A DNA stretch of 64,000 bases, taken from Marinobacter lutaoensis (lineage in GTDB: Bacteria; Pseudomonadota; Gammaproteobacteria; Pseudomonadales; Oleiphilaceae). The stretch is from NCBI RefSeq assembly GCF_001981305.1, contig NZ_MSCW01000003.1, positions 1 to 64,000 of the forward strand, written 5' to 3'. This document shows positions 29,440 through 38,610 of the stretch, in pieces. The position numbers were made by a program, and so were the translations under genes. The notes below the pieces were generated by a model that did no database searches, was not told the origin of the DNA, and saw only the letters and a list, made by a program, of their open reading frames with translations. How positions within the stretch are numbered: the first letter of the stretch is position 1; the number at the start of each line of letters is the position of its first letter.

Positions 29440-29937
29440 ATGAAAACGATGACTGGCATGGCGCCCCGGGCGCAGAAAGGTTTCACCCTGATCGAACTGG
29501 TCATGGTGATTGTGATTCTGGGGATTCTGGCGGCGTTTGCGTTGCCGCGGTTTGCGGATTTTGGCAGCGAAGCCAGCACCGCGGCGCTCGACGGTGGTAT
29601 TGGTGCCGTCAAGTCCGGGGCATCTATTGCCCATGCGCGCTGGCTGGCCGATGGAACGAACGCCAATTCGGTGACCCTGGACGGCGTCGCCGTGAGCATT
29701 GATAACTCGGCGGGGGGTAACGGCTTCCCCACCGCGGATGCTGCGGGTATCGGCGCGGCGGCGCAGCTGGATGCCAATGATTACACGATCGGCGCAGCCG
29801 CGGCTGGTGTTACGACGATCACGCTTGCGGCACGGGCGGCATCGGACGGTGATGGCGATGGTACAGCTGGTGAATGCTCGTTTCAGTACGATCAGGCCAC
29901 CGGCACCGTTTCGAATCGGAATACAGACGACTGCTGA
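29440..29937 (+). CDS. mshA: MSHA major pilin MshA
   Basis: The product has 165 residues. Prepilin leader MKTMTGMAPRAQKG, then FTLIELVMVIVILGILAAFA; cleavage after Gly14 gives a mature pilin of about 151 residues. The position right after mshB and before mshC identifies it as the main structural subunit. Only one clear cysteine pair is possible near the C-terminus (GECSFQYD and DDC), the usual pilin disulfide loop. A strong hairpin follows the gene. It shares the prepilin helix with mshB. Confidence 0.88.
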   Translation: MKTMTGMAPRAQKGFTLIELVMVIVILGILAAFALPRFADFGSEASTAALDGGIGAVKSGASIAHARWLADGTNANSVTLDGVAVSIDNSAGGNGFPTADAAGIGAAAQLDANDYTIGAAAAGVTTITLAARAASDGDGDGTAGECSFQYDQATGTVSNRNTDDC

Positions 29938-29950
29938 TTACGGTTGATGC

Positions 29951-29984
29951 ATAGAGGCGGCCCCGTCCTTGGGGCCGCCTCTAT
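29951..29984 (+). terminator. Strong hairpin after mshA (attenuator or mRNA stabiliser)
   Basis: A perfect 14-bp stem pairs 29951-29964 (ATAGAGGCGGCCCC) with 29971-29984 around GTCCTT. The T-run expected for an efficient terminator is missing; GATGATTTCC follows. It may reduce read-through into the minor pilin genes or protect the mshA message from 3' decay, giving more MshA than downstream products. Confidence 0.6.
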
Positions 29985-30013
29985 GATGATTTCCTCCGTT
30001 TTTGAGGCGCTGC

Positions 30014-30475
30014 ATGGCGGGATTTCGAACCGGTCACATGAAGGGTTTCACCATCGTTGAGCTGGTTGTCGTGATCGTGCTGATCGGAACGCTCTCAGCC
30101 ATCGGCGTTGGCTTATTTGCCAGCCGAACCACGTTTTCTCCGCTGCTGGCCACCCAGCAGCTCGCCTCCGCCACGTTGCTTGCCCAGCAGGCAGCGCTGG
30201 CGGGGAATCCCGCTGGCACGCTGCGCGTGGAGCAGGCGGCGAATGAATTTCGGTTCATCGTGGGCGTCGTCGGTACCAGTGAGTCCCGTACGTTTTCCCT
30301 GCCCCGGGAGGGTGCCTCGCTGTCCGGAGTGAGCCTTCCCCTGAATATCGACTTCAATGAACTGGGGGCGCCCGCTGCCGGCAGCAATTACACCCTGACC
30401 TTTACCGGTGACAGCACATTCCAGCTCTGCCTCAGTTCCCTGGGGGCGGTGTACACGGGGAGCTGTCGGTCATGA
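30014..30475 (+). CDS. mshC: MSHA minor pilin MshC
   Basis: The product has 153 residues from the ATG at 30014, which follows GAGGCGCTGC; an ATG at 30038 is also possible. The prepilin site is HMKG/FTIVELVVVI. The mature part is a short pseudopilin-like domain with a C-terminal cysteine pair (FQLCLSSLGAVYTGSC). It is probably part of the tip or initiation complex. It overlaps mshD by 4 bases. Confidence 0.8.
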   Translation: MAGFRTGHMKGFTIVELVVVIVLIGTLSAIGVGLFASRTTFSPLLATQQLASATLLAQQAALAGNPAGTLRVEQAANEFRFIVGVVGTSESRTFSLPREGASLSGVSLPLNIDFNELGAPAAGSNYTLTFTGDSTFQLCLSSLGAVYTGSCRS

Positions 30476-30966
30476 GGCGACGAGTTCGTGGCGTGACCCT
30501 GGTGGAGCTGGTGATGACGATCGTGATCATCGGGATCGCCATCACGGGCGTGGTCGGGGCGTTTGCGACCCTGTCCGGGCGGAGTGCCGACCCGCTGAAC
30601 CAGACTCGGGCCGTTGCCCTGGCTCAGTTGTATGCGGACGAAATCCTGTCCCGGGCCTACGACGACAACACGCCTCCCGGCGGCGTGCCCCGCCAGAACG
30701 GGTGTACGTTGGGGGCCGAGGAGTCGGACCGCGCCGACTATGACGATGCTGACGACTACGGTGACATCGTTGGCGCCGAGCCGGAAAATGCCCTGGGCCA
30801 GGCTCTCGATCCGGACGCCTACGGTGGTTTCAGAGTGACGGTCCAGGTCCGTTGCGCCGGCGCTGAAGTGGGGCTGCCCGCCGACGATGCCAAGCGGGTT
30901 GATCTGGTCATCAGGGACCCGTCCGGCAATGATTATCGGTTTACCTTCTACAGGGCCAATTACTGA
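30472..30966 (+). CDS. mshD: MSHA minor pilin MshD
   Basis: The product has 164 residues. The N-terminus is MRRRVRG/VTLVELVMTI: a basic leader with Gly at -1, Val at +1 instead of Phe, and Glu at +5, matching GspI/PilV-like minor pilins. The middle part is highly acidic (ESDRADYDDADDYGDIVGAE). It overlaps mshC by 4 bases and mshO by 1 base. Confidence 0.8.
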   Translation: MRRRVRGVTLVELVMTIVIIGIAITGVVGAFATLSGRSADPLNQTRAVALAQLYADEILSRAYDDNTPPGGVPRQNGCTLGAEESDRADYDDADDYGDIVGAEPENALGQALDPDAYGGFRVTVQVRCAGAEVGLPADDAKRVDLVIRDPSGNDYRFTFYRANY

Positions 30967-31736
30967 TGCAGGGCCATCGCGGATTCACGCTGGTTGAACT
31001 GGTCATGGTGATCGTGCTTCTGGGGCTGGTCGCGATGATCTCCGTGCGTTTCGTGTCGCTCTCCACCCAGGGGGCCCTGGACCTTGGCTCGCGACAGCAG
31101 CGAGCCCTGCAGGGTGTGGTTCTGGGCGAGCAACTGTCCAGACAGCTACGGGAAGCCTTCCCGCTGTCGTTGCGTACCAACGGTGCCTGCCTGGAGTGGA
31201 TCCCGCTGCTGTCGGCGACCAACTACCGTCAGCTGACTCAGGGGCCGGGGTTCGATACCCTGGCCGTCGTGCCCTTCAACCCGGTGCCGCCGGTTGGCAG
31301 CCGCTTGGTGGTGTACGGTTATGGCAGCGCCACCTCGGATCTGTATGCCGACACCGACCCGGGGCCGGTGTCCGGGCCGGTGAGCCTGGTTGCCGGGAAC
31401 TCGGTGACGCTGACGTCCCCCCATCGTTTTACTCAGCAGTCACCCGAGCGGCGCCTATTTGCGATCGGCGACCCGGTAAGCGTCTGCCAGGACGGCCGGT
31501 GGCTGTACCGTTACACCGGCTATGGCCGTAGCACCGCCCAGCCGGTACCGCCGGTGGGCGGGGTGCGCGAGGTAATGTCGGCTAACCTTGCGGCGCCGGT
31601 CAATTTCCAGCTGACACCGGCGTCCCTGCAGCGGGCGGCTGTTGTGGCGTTCACCCTGTCGTTGAAGGATTACGACACCGGTAGCAATGAAGTCACCACC
31701 ACCGTCCAGGAGGTTCAGGTTCGCAATGTACCCTAG
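30966..31736 (+). CDS. mshO: MSHA minor pilin MshO
   Basis: The product has 256 residues. The prepilin N-terminus MQGHRG/FTLVELVMVIVLL is followed by a larger beta-rich periplasmic domain, as in GspJ/PilW-like minor pilins. It lies between mshD and mshP, as in Vibrio and Shewanella. Its C-terminal end overlaps the mshP start by 11 bases. Confidence 0.82.
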   Translation: MQGHRGFTLVELVMVIVLLGLVAMISVRFVSLSTQGALDLGSRQQRALQGVVLGEQLSRQLREAFPLSLRTNGACLEWIPLLSATNYRQLTQGPGFDTLAVVPFNPVPPVGSRLVVYGYGSATSDLYADTDPGPVSGPVSLVAGNSVTLTSPHRFTQQSPERRLFAIGDPVSVCQDGRWLYRYTGYGRSTAQPVPPVGGVREVMSANLAAPVNFQLTPASLQRAAVVAFTLSLKDYDTGSNEVTTTVQEVQVRNVP

Positions 31737-32139
31737 CGTTCCGATTGGCCGGCAACGGGGCATTGGTCTGCCTCTGGCCCTGTTTGTGGTGACGGTGCTG
31801 GCACTGCTGGTCCTGGGCATGTCCCTGCAGCAGCAGGCCACAGGCGAGGCCGTTGGTCTTCAGGTCCAGTCCCAGCGGGCTTTCCTTGCCGCTGAGAGTG
31901 GGGCACAGGTCGCCATCACCGATGTTCTGTACGAAGGGCGGGCCTGCCCTTCGACATGGACTCTGAATTTCACCGAGTCTGCCCTGGCCGCGTGCCACGC
32001 CGCACTCAGCTGCTCTGCCGAGGATGCGTCCGGCGTATCCGGCAGTGGCGGGGGAACCCTGTACACCTTGGTCAGCGCCGGCACCTGTGGCAGTGGCCGC
32101 GATGCCGCCCGGCGGGAAGTCGAGGTGCGTGTCCGATGA
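31726..32139 (+). CDS. mshP: MSHA minor pilin-like protein MshP
   Basis: The product has 137 residues from the ATG at 31726. Instead of a FTLIE motif it has RQRG/IGLPLALFVVTVLALL, with Leu or Pro where Glu5 would be, which is the GspK/PilX-like pattern, then the conserved AFLAAESGAQVAITDVLYEG. Four cysteines lie in the C-terminal half. It overlaps mshO by 11 bases and mshQ by 4. Confidence 0.8.
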   Translation: MYPSVPIGRQRGIGLPLALFVVTVLALLVLGMSLQQQATGEAVGLQVQSQRAFLAAESGAQVAITDVLYEGRACPSTWTLNFTESALAACHAALSCSAEDASGVSGSGGGTLYTLVSAGTCGSGRDAARREVEVRVR

Positions 32140-35100
32140 TTGGCAAGCTCTGGCGCCTGGGTGGGGTATTGCTGGTGTTGCTGGCGGTGGCGGCGACGGC
32201 CCGAGCGGCGGAGTGCACCGATGTGTACAGCTCCGCCACGGGGATCAACGCCAACCTTGCCAGCGGTGGCGATACACTGGAGTTGTCCGGTGTACCCTGG
32301 GCCAGTACGGCCTGGCCGGCGTCGGGAAGCACTCTGACGGCGGGCGACTACTATTTTCGGGGGGAGACCCTGAGGAACAACTATCAGCTGAATGTGCAGT
32401 CCGGTGCCCAGGTCCGGATTTTCGTCAACGGTGCCCTGTCGGTAGGCAACAACGTCCGAATCAACGCTTCGGGGGAGCCGAAGCAACTGCTGCTGGTGAC
32501 CCGGGGGACTCTCTCGATAGGCAACGGTGTTCGTTTGAACGGCCTCGTCTATGCGTCCGGCAGCCTCGGTGTGGGTAACAACGGCCAGATCGAGGGTGGG
32601 CTGGCGGCGGAAGGGGCTCTATCCCTGGGCAACAACAGCTCGGTTGCCCAGGATTACCAGGGCATTGATGAGGGGCTCCTGGCGGGCCTGTGTGGCACTC
32701 CCGTGGTCCTGTCTGCTAATGGGGAGTCCGTGGGGCCGGTGTCCGTTGCTTTGGGGGCTACGGTGTCCTTTTCCGGAGAAGTCCGGGATTGTCCGTCGGA
32801 TCCCAGCGTGTTCAACACACGACAGTGGCGGGAGAGCTGGCGGCTGGATGGCGCGACCGTGCAGCAGACCCTGTCGGAGGACAGCAGCTGTGACCGCTCG
32901 CCACTGACATACAGTGATGCGTTTGACTCGCCAGGGTCCTACGTGATGGAGCTGAGCGTCGAATACCGGGATTGTTTTTTTTGGGGGATTTTGTGCGGCA
33001 GCTGGCAAACCCATGGCAGTGACGATATCGCCCTTGAGGTGGTGGACGAGAATCCCCTGACCTGTTTTGCCGATGCTTTTGCCAACACGGCCTTGTCCGG
33101 CGAGGATTGGGTAACCTCCGTCTCCAGCGGCCGTTTTACTCCCAGCGTGGTTAACGGTCGGCTGAGGATGACCGAAGCGGTCACCAACCAAGCGACTGCC
33201 GCGACCTTGCAGAGGGAGATCCCGGGGGCGGACAACCTGGTCATTCTGGAGTTTGATTACTACGCCTATGGAGGGAACGGGGCCGATGGTGTCGCCGTGG
33301 TGTTGTCGGATTCGGCGATCACGCCCCGGCCCGGCAGTTACGGCGGCTCTCTGGGGTATGCCCAGCGAAGCAACGGCGATCAGGGGTTCGCGGGTGGCTG
33401 GATCGGGATCGGGCTGGACGAATACGGCAATTTCTCGAATCCGACGGAGGGACGGATCGGTGGCCCGGGGTTCCGCCGGGATGCGGTGGCGATTCGCGGT
33501 GCCGTGGCCAGTGGCTACCGCTATCTGCGGGGCACGTCGACCCTGTCGCCTGGAATCGATCAGACCGGCAGCAATCCGCAACCCCACCGGTACCGCATCG
33601 TAGTGGACTCTCGGTCTGCCGGGCAGGCACTGGTCTCGGTGGAACGGGACGTGACCGGTACGGGGAACAGCTACCAGACCCTCATCGCGCCGTTCAATGC
33701 TCTGGCGGAGACGGGGCAGCCGGATGTTCCGGATAATTTTCTGTTATCCCTGACCGGCTCCACCGGGGGCTCGACCAATATCCATGAGCTGGATGATGTG
33801 CAGCTGTGTGCGCTCCGGCTCAATGAGGTGGGCGAGCAGGTAGATCACTTTGAGATCATTCACGACGGCGTGGCCCTGACCTGTCAGCCGGAGACCGTCA
33901 CCCTGAAGGCCTGCGCCAATGCTGACTGTACCCAGCTGTTCACCGATCCGGTGGTCGCAACGCTGGCCCCCGTATCCGGCTGGCAGGGCGGCAACGCGGT
34001 TACGCTGACCAATGGTACGGGGCAGGCAACGCTCAGCCATACCACGCAGGGCACTGTGACGTTGGACGTCACCGGCTCGGTGCCCTCCACCCGACCCCAG
34101 TCGCAGACCCTGTGTCAGGTTGCGGGGAGCGTTTCGTCCTCCCTGTGTGGACTGACGTTCCATGAGTCTGGACTGGCTTTCGATGTGCCCGACCTCACCG
34201 CACACAAACCGTCAGGCCCGGTCTCCGTGCAGGCGGTCCGTCAGGATGATCTGACACAGGCCTGCGTGCCGGCATTCGAGAATGTCAGCCGAGCGGTCGA
34301 TGTCTGGGCGAGCTACGATAACCCGACGTCCGGCACCCGTGCGCCCTCGGTGGACGGCACCGAGGTCAGCATGAACGCCGCCTCACCGACCCCGGTGACC
34401 CTCAACTTCGGCGCCAACGGGGTTGCCCAGATCCAGGTGACTTATCCGGATGCGGGACTGGTGAGCCTGGGCATGCGCTATTCCGGCACCACGTCCACGG
34501 GCGACGACGGTTTGGTCATGCTGGGGGCCGACAGTTTCGTGAGTGTGCCTGCCGGCTTCTGCGTCCGTACCGGAGGCGAATGCGACGCGGCGGATGCCTC
34601 CTGTTCGGCCTTTCGCAGGGCGGGGGAGCCATTCCCTCTGTCGATTCAGGCGGTGGGCTGGGAACAGGCCGGAGATACCGACGTGTGCCAGGGCAATCCG
34701 TCGACGCCCAACTTCCAGAACGACAACATGCCCCTGGCCATCGAACTGGTGGCCCCCGCCGGCGGAGAGCTCGGTACCCTGTCGCCGGCCCAGTATGATC
34801 ATGTCCTGTCGTCCGATGCCATCACCTCAGCGTCGGTATCGGTATCGGAGGTCGGGATTTTCCGTTTTCTGGTCCAGCCCACGGCCGGCTCTTACCTGGG
34901 CCGAGATCTGCCCTCCGCACAGAGCCGCCCAACCGGGCGCTTCTATCCGGATCACTTCGCCGTGTCGATTGACCCGGGAACGCTGGCCGCGTCCTGTGAC
35001 GGCGGAGGTTTTACCTATCTGGGCGAGCCTTTTGGCTGGAGCCTGCCGCCGGTACTGGAGATCGAGCCCCGATCGACCGGGGGATCCCGGACCGAAAACT

Positions 35101-35813
35101 ACACCCACGCGGGGTTCCGGAAGCTGACGGAAGCGGGCGTTGAACGCTCGGCGCCGGTCAGTGACGCGCTGGCCACCCTCAGCGACGGCTCGCTGGTGCC
35201 CCTGGAAACGACGGTTTCAAGCGGAGTGCTGTCGGTTGTAGAGCCTGGGCTGTTGGCCTACCGCTACAGTGGGGATGACGCCTTCACCTACCTCAAAGAT
35301 GCGACATCGCCGACCGATCCGTTCGCGCCCTCCCTGCAATTTTCGGTGGACCGGATCGAGGATGCCGATGGCGTGGCTTCCCAGAGTGCCCCCCATACCT
35401 TCACCCCGGCGGCGGACTTCGAGAACCGCTATGGGCGACTGGTGATGGAAAACGTCTACGGGCCGGAGACTCTGCCGGCCCTGACCCTGCCGTTTCGAGT
35501 GGAATACTGGTCTGGAAGTGCCTTTGTCACGCACTCGGACGATGTGTGTTCCGCCTGGAATACTGCGGATATTCTCGACACCGCGGCTCACCATACCCTG
35601 AGCCCAGACAACGGCTTGTTTGCCACCGGGATTGGCGGGCCGTTGCAATTGGTGCCGAATGGAACCCGGGGCACGGATACCCTGACATGGCAGGTGCCGG
35701 AATGGTTGCGCCATGACGACGACGGCGACGGCAGTCTCGACTTACCCCAGGCCACCGCCACCTTTGGCGTCTACCGCGGCCACGACCGGGTCATCTATTG
35801 GCACGAGCGATAA
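32136..35813 (+). CDS. mshQ: MSHA-associated giant surface protein MshQ
   Basis: The product has 1225 residues. A signal peptide ends ATARA (about residue 26). Residues about 70-190 are rich in short Gly/Asn repeats (SIGNGVRLNGLVYASGSLGV; SLGNNSSVAQDY), suggestive of a beta-helical or bactofilin-like part. Residues about 305-560 look like a legume-lectin/concanavalin fold (VILEFDYYAYGGNGADGVAV). The rest, about 570-1225, corresponds to the DUF6701 region of MshQ proteins and has many cysteines. Size and domains suggest a pilus-tip or surface adhesin. It closes the MSHA block. Its ligand is unknown. Confidence 0.82.
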   Translation: MIGKLWRLGGVLLVLLAVAATARAAECTDVYSSATGINANLASGGDTLELSGVPWASTAWPASGSTLTAGDYYFRGETLRNNYQLNVQSGAQVRIFVNGALSVGNNVRINASGEPKQLLLVTRGTLSIGNGVRLNGLVYASGSLGVGNNGQIEGGLAAEGALSLGNNSSVAQDYQGIDEGLLAGLCGTPVVLSANGESVGPVSVALGATVSFSGEVRDCPSDPSVFNTRQWRESWRLDGATVQQTLSEDSSCDRSPLTYSDAFDSPGSYVMELSVEYRDCFFWGILCGSWQTHGSDDIALEVVDENPLTCFADAFANTALSGEDWVTSVSSGRFTPSVVNGRLRMTEAVTNQATAATLQREIPGADNLVILEFDYYAYGGNGADGVAVVLSDSAITPRPGSYGGSLGYAQRSNGDQGFAGGWIGIGLDEYGNFSNPTEGRIGGPGFRRDAVAIRGAVASGYRYLRGTSTLSPGIDQTGSNPQPHRYRIVVDSRSAGQALVSVERDVTGTGNSYQTLIAPFNALAETGQPDVPDNFLLSLTGSTGGSTNIHELDDVQLCALRLNEVGEQVDHFEIIHDGVALTCQPETVTLKACANADCTQLFTDPVVATLAPVSGWQGGNAVTLTNGTGQATLSHTTQGTVTLDVTGSVPSTRPQSQTLCQVAGSVSSSLCGLTFHESGLAFDVPDLTAHKPSGPVSVQAVRQDDLTQACVPAFENVSRAVDVWASYDNPTSGTRAPSVDGTEVSMNAASPTPVTLNFGANGVAQIQVTYPDAGLVSLGMRYSGTTSTGDDGLVMLGADSFVSVPAGFCVRTGGECDAADASCSAFRRAGEPFPLSIQAVGWEQAGDTDVCQGNPSTPNFQNDNMPLAIELVAPAGGELGTLSPAQYDHVLSSDAITSASVSVSEVGIFRFLVQPTAGSYLGRDLPSAQSRPTGRFYPDHFAVSIDPGTLAASCDGGGFTYLGEPFGWSLPPVLEIEPRSTGGSRTENYTHAGFRKLTEAGVERSAPVSDALATLSDGSLVPLETTVSSGVLSVVEPGLLAYRYSGDDAFTYLKDATSPTDPFAPSLQFSVDRIEDADGVASQSAPHTFTPAADFENRYGRLVMENVYGPETLPALTLPFRVEYWSGSAFVTHSDDVCSAWNTADILDTAAHHTLSPDNGLFATGIGGPLQLVPNGTRGTDTLTWQVPEWLRHDDDGDGSLDLPQATATFGVYRGHDRVIYWHER

Positions 35814-35835
35814 AAAAGGGCGGCTGAAGCCGCCC
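35812..35835 (-). terminator. Terminator after ntrC (shared with mshQ end)
   Basis: GGGCGGC at 35818-35824 pairs with GCCGCCC at 35829-35835 around TGAA. On the minus strand the stem is followed by six Ts (plus-strand As at 35812-35817), so it terminates ntrBC. The A-run lies right at the mshQ stop codon; on the plus strand no T-run follows. Confidence 0.75.
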
Positions 35836-35869
35836 GAACTTTCAACGAACCCCGGCGGTTCGCTGATCG

Positions 35870-37303
35870 TCAGTCTTCATCACCGTCGGGGTGATCCATC
35901 CCCAGCTCGTTGATCTTCCGGGTCAGGGTGTTACGGCCCCAACCAAGGAGGATGGAGGCATCCCGGCGCCGTCCGCCGGTGTGCTTCAGGGCGGTCTCGA
36001 TCATGATCTTCTCGAACTCCGGCACGGCCGTGTCCAGAATGCCTTTTTTGCCCCGTTTCAGTTCCTGTTCGGCCCAGAGCCGTAACCCTTCCTGCCAGGT
36101 GTGGCCGGTCGCGGTGGTTTCTGTCTCCGCCTGATGCAGCAGTTCGGGAGGCAGGTCGTCGATGTGAATTTCCCGGCCGCTGGCCATCACCGTGAGCCAA
36201 CGGCAGGTGTTTTCCAGCTGCCGCACGTTGCCTGGCCAGGGCAGGGTGGTGAGGTATTCCTCGGCTTCCGGACGCAGGACCTTGGGTTCCACCGCCAGTT
36301 CCTTGGCCGCACGCTTCAAAAAATGCTGCATGAGCCGGGGAATGTCCTCCCGTCGTTCCGACAGCTTGGGCAGGTGCACCCGAATGACGTTCAGGCGGTG
36401 GAACAGGTCTTCCCGGAAATTGCCGGCCTGCACCAGCTTTTCCAGATCCTGGTGGGTGGCGGCGATGATGCGGACATCCACCTTGATTGGGGTGGTGCCG
36501 CCCACGCGGTAGAACTCGCCATCGGCCAGCACCCGCAGCAGGCGAGTCTGGGTGTCGGCCGGCATGTCACCGATCTCATCCAGAAACAGGGTGCCGCCGT
36601 TGGCCTGTTCGAAGCGGCCCTGGCGGGCCGAGCCGGCGCCGGTGAAGGCGCCTTTTTCGTGGCCGAACAGCTCGGACTCGATCAGATCCTTGGGAATGGC
36701 AGCCATGTTCAGGGCAATAAACGGCCCATTCTTCCGGGGGCTGTGATTGTGCAGCGCCTGCGCGACCAGTTCCTTGCCGGTGCCGCTCTCACCGTTGATC
36801 AGTACGGTGATGTTGGAATGGGACAGCCGGCCAATGGCACGAAACACCTCCTGCATGGCCGGTGCCTCGCCAATGATTTCGGCATTGCGGGGCAGGCTGT
36901 CCGCCTGTGGTTCGGCGTTGGCCCGCTGCTCATGGCTGTGGGCCACGGCCCGCTTGACTAGGCCGACGGCATCGTCGACATCGAACGGCTTGGGCAGGTA
37001 TTCAAAGGCTCCGGTCTGGTAACTGGTGACGGCGCTTTCCAAATCGGAGTGTGCGGTCATGATGATGACCGGTACATCCGGGTGCCGCTCGACAATTTGT
37101 GCCAGCAGGGAAATACCGTCGATGCCCGGCATACGGATGTCGCTGATGATGGCGTCGGGGCGTTCGTGTTCGAGCCGGGCCATGATGCCCTCGCCGCTGT
37201 CGAAGACGCGGGGGTGCAGGCCAGCCTGGGTCAGGGCTCGCTCCAGGACCCATCGTATGCTGCGGTCGTCGTCTATGATCCAGACGTTCGCCGGTTGGTT
37301 CAT
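35870..37303 (-). CDS. ntrC: Nitrogen response regulator NtrC
   Basis: The product has 477 residues from the start at 37303 (MNQPANVWIIDDDRSIRWVL). It has a receiver domain with acidic pocket D11-D13 and phosphoacceptor D55 (SDIRMPG), a sigma-54-activating AAA+ domain (about 140-380) with Walker A GESGTGKE and the sigma-54 contact loop GAFTGA, and a Fis-type helix-turn-helix at the C-terminus (LLGWGRNTLTRKINELGM). When phosphorylated by NtrB it activates sigma-54 promoters such as that of glnA. The start overlaps the ntrB stop by 4 bases. Confidence 0.98.
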   Translation of the reverse strand: MNQPANVWIIDDDRSIRWVLERALTQAGLHPRVFDSGEGIMARLEHERPDAIISDIRMPGIDGISLLAQIVERHPDVPVIIMTAHSDLESAVTSYQTGAFEYLPKPFDVDDAVGLVKRAVAHSHEQRANAEPQADSLPRNAEIIGEAPAMQEVFRAIGRLSHSNITVLINGESGTGKELVAQALHNHSPRKNGPFIALNMAAIPKDLIESELFGHEKGAFTGAGSARQGRFEQANGGTLFLDEIGDMPADTQTRLLRVLADGEFYRVGGTTPIKVDVRIIAATHQDLEKLVQAGNFREDLFHRLNVIRVHLPKLSERREDIPRLMQHFLKRAAKELAVEPKVLRPEAEEYLTTLPWPGNVRQLENTCRWLTVMASGREIHIDDLPPELLHQAETETTATGHTWQEGLRLWAEQELKRGKKGILDTAVPEFEKIMIETALKHTGGRRRDASILLGWGRNTLTRKINELGMDHPDGDED

Positions 37304-38391
37304 GGGGTTTCCTCCAGGGGCAGGAAGATGATGAAGTCGGTACGGCCGGGCTTGCTTTCGCACTCAACCAGCCCGTGATGTTGTCCGATGATGCTCTGGG
37401 TGATGGACAGCCCCAGGCCGGTGCCCGTGGCCCGGCCGCTGATCATCGGGTAGAAGATGTTCTGCAATAGGTCCGGAGGAATACCCGGGCCGTTGTCTAT
37501 GATGTCCACCCGGCAGGCCAGACGGTGACGCTTATGGCCGATGGTGAACTGGCGCAGCGCCCGGGTCCGGAAGGTGATGGTGGGCGGCTCGTCGCCGGGC
37601 CGGTTTTCCTGCTCGAAGGCGGCCTCCATAGCGTTACGGGCAATGTTGAGGAACGCCTGGATCAGTTGCTCCTTGTCGGCCCGAAGTTCCGGCAGGCTGG
37701 GGTCGTAATCACGCAGGAACAGCACCCGCCCCTTGCTTTCGGCCTCCAGCAGCGTCCGAACCCGCTCCAGAATCTCATGGATGTTGGTGGGGGCGAACTG
37801 CAGCGCCTTGTTGGGGCCGAGCATGCGATCCACCAGGCTTCGCAGGCGGTCGGCTTCGTCGATGATCACCTGGGTGTATTCTCGCTGGCTCTCGTCACTC
37901 AGTTCCCGGTCCAGCAGCTGGGCCGCGCCCCGGATACCCCCGAGGGGGTTCTTGATTTCATGGGCCATGCCCCGCACCAGGATCCGTGTGGTTTCCTGCT
38001 GGGAGATCAGGTCTTCCTCCCGGGTGATCCGCAACAGCCGGTCCCTGGGCTGGATTTCGAGCAACAGTTCGGTGGGCTCCAGGGAAATGGGAGAGACGGA
38101 GTAATCAACCGTCAGGCGGTTGCCGCTGGTCAGTACGAACTGCGCTTCGCGCCGGGTGTAGGGCTGGCCGTTATTCAGGGCCGCGTACAGGGTTTTCAGG
38201 GCATCCTCGGAGGCCAGCAGGATGTCCTGGAAAGGTTGTCCCTGGCTGCGGGTCATACTGGTTTCGAACAGGCTCTCGGCGGACGGATTCAGGTAGCGGA
38301 TTCTCAGGTTCTCTTCGAGGACGAGCACCGCCGTTGTCAGGCTATCCAGAATGCTCTTGTATCCGTCGTTAGAAGCCGGGGCGAAAGCCAT
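37300..38391 (-). CDS. ntrB: Nitrogen sensor histidine kinase NtrB
   Basis: The product has 363 residues and no membrane helix, as expected for this cytoplasmic kinase. An N-terminal PAS domain (about 10-120: ILDSLTTAVLVLEENLRIRY) is followed by the phosphoacceptor box GMAHEIKNPLGGIRGAAQLL and an ATPase domain with IDNGPGIPPDLLQNIFYPMI and GTGLGLSITQSIIGQHHGLV. PII (GlnB) normally toggles it between NtrC kinase and phosphatase. A weak sigma-54 promoter-like sequence and an NtrC-like site lie upstream. Confidence 0.97.
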   Translation of the reverse strand: MAFAPASNDGYKSILDSLTTAVLVLEENLRIRYLNPSAESLFETSMTRSQGQPFQDILLASEDALKTLYAALNNGQPYTRREAQFVLTSGNRLTVDYSVSPISLEPTELLLEIQPRDRLLRITREEDLISQQETTRILVRGMAHEIKNPLGGIRGAAQLLDRELSDESQREYTQVIIDEADRLRSLVDRMLGPNKALQFAPTNIHEILERVRTLLEAESKGRVLFLRDYDPSLPELRADKEQLIQAFLNIARNAMEAAFEQENRPGDEPPTITFRTRALRQFTIGHKRHRLACRVDIIDNGPGIPPDLLQNIFYPMISGRATGTGLGLSITQSIIGQHHGLVECESKPGRTDFIIFLPLEETP

Positions 38392-38434
38392 GGGGTATTC
38401 CTGTCGGTCGTTTTATCGATGGCGGTAGTGAAAT

Positions 38435-38450
38435 TGCAAGAACTGAACCA
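38435..38450 (-). promoter_or_regulatory. Weak sigma-54 promoter-like sequence before ntrB
   Basis: The minus strand reads TGGTTCAGTTCTTGCA. The -24 GG and -12 GC are present at the exact 10-base spacing and TTGCA is intact, but positions 4, 5 and 7 differ from TGGCACG-N4-TTGCW. The start site would be near 38424, some 33 bases before ntrB. Confidence 0.42.
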
Positions 38451-38610
38451 CATTGACAACGGCCAGATTAAAAAAGGGCAAAGTTCGGGCACTGGCTCGA
38501 AATGGCGCGTCATGGTTGCCGTACCCTGGTGCATGGCTACGAAGCCGGCCGGCGGCCCGGGTAGCGGTCGCCCCGTTGATGATCAGAGTATGGCCTTTTT
38601 ATGGGGCGTA

